A stretch of DNA of 64,000 nt from Multifurca ochricompacta (taxonomy: Eukaryota > Basidiomycota > Agaricomycetes > Russulales > Russulaceae), in the NCBI GenBank assembly GCA_022496185.1, contig WTXG01000001.1:2108001-2172000 (forward strand). The letters are read 5' to 3'. The notes under the pieces are model-generated. The model did no database searches. It was not told the origin of the DNA and worked only from the letters and a program-made list of their open reading frames with translations. Shown in pieces: positions 60,548-64,000 of this stretch; position 1 is the first letter of the stretch, and each line of letters starts with the position of its first letter. Position numbers and translations under genes: made by a program.

Positions 60548-60576
60548 CGAGACGAGACGAGACGAGACGAGACGAG
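60548..60576. repeat. (GAGAC)n microsatellite
   Basis: Five to six 5-bp units. Confidence 0.9.
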
Positions 60577-61032
60577 GTTTATCATCAGTTCAGACGGCCG
60601 CAATCATAATCATACATAACGTTGCTTGATTGCGCCCATGCCATGAATCTCGTCGCCGCGTCGGTCTACCGTCACCGGTGTATTCTTTGTCTTGTTATTG
60701 GAGTTGGAACCTTCGACCATGCATGCCTGGGCGTAACCACGGCTTATCTAAACTTAGTAGGCGATATTACCGTGAGTAAAATCTCCTCTTCGACTTCGAG
60801 GGCTCTGACGCTTTATTGAGGGTCGACGGGATATCGAAGGACTTCGGATGATGACCCGTGCCCGTGGATTCTGAAACACGGCTGAGAAAGGAAGGGAGAT
60901 CATGGGATATCGTGATGACGGGCTGCTACCGAAACTGGGGATGTGAAGCGATGAAGGAGGGGGTGTTGTCATTTCGAACAGAACAGATGATGGATGGGTA
61001 GAATTGGATGGGAGGAGGAAGGAAAAGGAAGA

Positions 61033-61111
61033 CTTTCATCTTTCATCTTCATCTTCATCTTTCATCTTTCATCTTTCATCTTCATCTTCATCTTCATCTT
61101 CATCTTCATCT
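61033..61111. repeat. (CTTCAT)/(CTTTCAT) repeat
   Basis: A mixed 6- and 7-bp tandem tract, about 80 bp long, pyrimidine-rich on the plus strand. Confidence 0.9.
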
Positions 61112-61720
61112 CTATCTCATCACTTTCGACTCGTCACTCGATCTTCGGTCCCAGTCGGGGCCTGTGAGGACATGGGCAGGGTCCCACACGGGGAAAACCT
61201 ACCAACTGTCCGGGTCTAGAAGCTCCTTGGACAGGCGGAACTTAGACAAGAATGTTTAGTTTACGACACTTGTATGATCGCCGTAGCTGCGTGACGCCGC
61301 CAAGGCAGGCAAAGCAACTCCAACTGGACCTGGAGCTCTTGCAAATGAAGGTTCAGGTCCGGGCGGGCGTTGATTTAGCACTAGGATGATGCCATGCACG
61401 TTGGTACCATTTACGCTACGAGTAATTCCCATGAAACGACAATCTAAATTCGCGATGGAAGGCAACAACGTGGGAACCGACAGCGGTGAAGAGGCACTCG
61501 AGACCTGAATAAGTAAGGTACTTCCGTCGTGACCCATCAATCAGTTCACACCACCCAGGACAGGCAGGGCAGGTCCTGCCAAAAAGACAAGACAAACAGA
61601 CCTTCATCCCATCACCGGACACAGACACAGACCGGTCCTGCCAAGGATAAGTAAGGCTGGAGGTGGGAGGTGAGATGATGACGGGCTCTTCGTTCTTCTC
61701 ATATCATTCGTAGATAGGCT

Positions 61721-63877
61721 GTGCAAAGCGCAGCACAAGTATCGTTGCCAGAGATAATACATCCACAGCGACACCAATCGAATCAGATGGTAAAAATCGC
61801 TCACTTGGCGCTCGCCGAACTTACCAGAGTAGAGTGTCCTAATTTTGAAACGGCCCAGGCTAACGCGGGATCTTTCTTGGAAGAATGGAACGCTGTTCAA
61901 GAACATGATTTTGGTCTCACAATCGAGAAACCATTGCAGCCGGAGCCGTCAAGCACACTTGACCCACGAGAATGTCCAATCCAAATTTACGCCGGACACA
62001 TTTTCGACTCTGAAGCGGCCACCTTCTTACCGCACCGCGTCCTCACCGTATCCGAAGCTTCCGGCCTCATCATCGATGTGCAAGCGTACGACCCGTTAGA
62101 GATCGAAGCCAATACCGCAAAGCTTTTTGTGAACTCTAATGTGATCGATTTACGGTCACAGACCGTGCTCCCAGGATTCGTCGATGCGCATGTCCACCGT
62201 ACGTCTCGCGATATGACTGTCCCTCCACTTCGGCCCTTTCGATTGTGTTGTATTGAGTTATTGAATTGCTCCGCCCCACCCCCACCCCCAACCCCCCCTC
62301 CTGTCTCCTTATCCACCCACCCTTCGCAGTTACTGCGGTAGAAACACCGGACACCCTGGCTGACGGTCCTGTCTGTCACTCAATGTAGTCTTCTTGCACC
62401 CATACTCGGAGACCTCGTGGGAGGACCAACTTACCAAGGAGAGTCTAGCCGAACGCACCATTCGTGCTACAGTCCATGCGAAACGCACGCTTCTTGCAGG
62501 TTTCACTACAGTACGGTGCGAGCCAATAGCCGCACTCGCACTGATCCACGTTCCCCTTACCGATTCTTCCAGAGACCTTGGGACTGAGGGGGCTGGTGAT
62601 GCCGACATCGCATTGCGGAAAATGCTTTCAGGACCATCCCCTCTCATTCCGGGCCCGCGGTACTTCTGCGCCAACCGTGCCATCGTGTCCACAGGGAGTT
62701 ACGGTACGTGCCCTCTTTCGACCTTCCATTCCCGGCTAGGACCACATATCTCATTCTTCATTTTGCGGGAAAAACCATCTCAAGTCGCCTAACTTGACCG
62801 TTGATTGTTGTAGGACCCAAAGGTTCCTTGGTCTTGAACAAAGAGGGCATCGACGGGATCACTGGTGCTGAAGTCACTGATGGTGTGGAGGGGTGCAGGC
62901 AGGCCGTGCGAAGGCAAATCGGTGCTGGTGCCGACTGGATAAAGGTATTTCTACACCGTCCATGGCCTTTGTATATCTCATTCCCCCGTTACTCACCCCC
63001 CCTGGGAAATAGATATATGCTGGCAAGTTCTAGCGGGTAGTCGCGCATTAATCTTCCGCTGAACAAAGCACTCCTTCATCTTCTTTAGATTATCGTATCC
63101 GCTCGCGCGTGGCGCCGACGTCGTTCGTGACCGCGAGAACGTCCATGTCTACATTTTCTCTAGAAGAGATCAAGGTCATGGTTGATACCGCCCACCGTGC
63201 TGGGGTCAAGGTAGCCGTGCATACCCAAGACAAGGAGACCATAAACACGATCTTGACCTCCCCAGAACTTGAAGGCTTCCGCGTGGACTCTCTCGAGCAT
63301 GGCATCAACTTTGAGCAGCCACATGATGCTGACCGCCGGCGTTGGGATGTGGCACCCGCCAGCTCCGCGAAGCCGGTCATATGGGTACCAACTTTATCTG
63401 CGTTTTATACGTCGGGACGGTACGAAGGCGGTCCGTGGGCGAGCTTGGTCAATGCGTTCAGAGCCGCGTTACGAGACGGCTTCGAGGACATTGCGTGCGG
63501 CGGCGATACAGGCGTTTTTGCGCACGGAGACAATGCACTCGAGCTCTGCCTCATGGTGGCACTTGGCGCAAGTCCCGTCCAAGTGCTCCGCTGGGCTACC
63601 TTTGGCGGTTGGCGTTGTGTACGTTCGATGGATTGGGAGGGTAAGGCCGGTCTAGATCGCCTTACTCGTGTGCATGAGCTGCGCGAAGATGCGCGTGTTG
63701 TCGGCGACAATGAAGTCCCATTCGGCGTGTTGAAGGCGGGCTTCGCTGCAGATATATTGCGACGAGCGGAGACCTCCAGAAATATTTCAACTCTGCGGTT
63801 CATAAAAAGAATATCATTTTGTGATGAAAGGCGGACGCATCTACAAGCTTAATGGCCAAGAAGTTCCTGTATTATAA
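61721..63877 (+). CDS. Metal-dependent amidohydrolase (imidazolonepropionase-like)
   Basis: Amidohydrolase-superfamily enzyme of the prolidase/imidazolonepropionase-like kind. Metal ligands: the HxH in LPGFVDAHVH, the lysine of ADWIKIYADYR, His in VAVHTQDK and HGINFE, and Asp in CGGDTGVF. The N-terminal 100 residues form the usual composite beta-domain. A 10-nt micro-exon (63013-63022) between two introns encodes IYA plus one base; the intron after it uses a GC donor (63023-63024). Two bases are missing near the end: at G 63759 (one more gives ADILATSGDLQKYF) and in the T-run 63817-63820 (one more gives NIIFVMKGGRIYK). The protein then ends NGQEVPVL. The ATG at 61787 is an alternative start. 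Substrate unknown. Confidence 0.82.
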
Positions 63878-64000
63878 GGTTAATCTATGTTGCACTTGAC
63901 TGTCTACGAAGTGACATGGACATCCCAACTTTATCTTCAACATTTTCAAAGTTTCTGCACAACGGCGAGATATACACAGGTGCAGCAAATGCATTCATAT

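Larger units (their letters stand above)
59241..61720. other. Gene-poor 2.5 kb with microsatellites
   Basis: Holds the repeats at 60548 and 61033 and the small membrane-protein-like frame at 59553. Otherwise nothing recognised. The part close to 61720 probably includes the promoter of the amidohydrolase. Confidence 0.45.

Noticed and set aside
1..64000. tRNA, rRNA, spliceosomal RNA, CRISPR array or intact transposon
   Set aside because: No convincing tRNA arm with anticodon context, no rRNA or U-RNA landmark, no repeat-spacer pattern, no transposase or reverse-transcriptase motif found on either strand.

Overview
This window is nuclear DNA from a filamentous fungus, most likely a mushroom-forming basidiomycete (Agaricomycetes). 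The support is dense genes broken by many 45-80 nt GT-AG introns, pyrimidine-rich leaders, and several protein types that I know mainly from basidiomycetes (the F-box protein at 56.9-59.2 kb, the trefoil-lectin-like protein at 31.2 kb, and the unusual PUF protein at 50.4-53.1 kb). I see no bacterial, phage, CRISPR, rRNA or convincing tRNA signal and no intact transposon.

Layout. 0.6-9.4 kb: an ABCC-type full transporter and allantoinase (+). 9.6-12.5 kb: SRP9 (-), a conserved fungal protein with several frame breaks (+), myosin regulatory light chain (-). 13.9-17.6 kb: an AYR1-like short-chain reductase (-), divergent from a monocarboxylate-type MFS carrier (+). 17.7-19.9 kb: a mitochondrial Bax-inhibitor-like membrane protein (-), head to head with mitochondrial ribosomal protein uL13m (+). 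20.6-26.9 kb: an acidic nuclear protein that may be Rrn9-like (-), a TBL1/Sif2-like LisH-WD40 protein (-), a DCAF11-like WD40 protein (+). 27.2-33.0 kb: an MFS drug/H+ antiporter (-), an NDUFA9/Coq11-like NAD-binding protein (-), a beta-trefoil lectin-like protein (+), a secreted two-LysM protein (-). 33.9-45.0 kb: RNA polymerase I/III subunit AC40 (-), a secreted agmatinase-family ureohydrolase (+), PalI/Rim9 (-), a GNAT acetyltransferase (-), elongation factor 2 (+), an APH-fold kinase (+). 47.8-53.1 kb: serine carboxypeptidase (-) and PUF protein (-). 56.9-63.9 kb: F-box protein (+) and a metal-dependent amidohydrolase (+). Three long gene-poor gaps (45.0-47.8, 53.1-56.9, 59.2-61.7 kb) hold simple repeats and no gene I can defend.

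The main caution is sequence quality. Many otherwise well-conserved genes, including the surely essential EF2 and uL13m, are broken by single-base losses, most of them in short homopolymers. I read these as consensus errors, not pseudogenes. CDS spans below run from the first start to the true stop across introns and across these breaks.

Biology. Several genes deal with nitrogen or amines (allantoinase, agmatinase-type ureohydrolase, secreted carboxypeptidase, amidohydrolase), but they are scattered among housekeeping genes and do not form a cluster. The allantoinase promoter carries four GATAA cores within about 100 bp, fitting control by nitrogen-responsive GATA factors. Many genes sit in head-to-head pairs. 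I found no convincing new multi-gene system; the best leads are the five GC-AG introns, a 10-nt micro-exon, the shared promoter of two mitochondrial genes, and the strongly strand-biased 3.9 kb gap upstream of the PUF gene.
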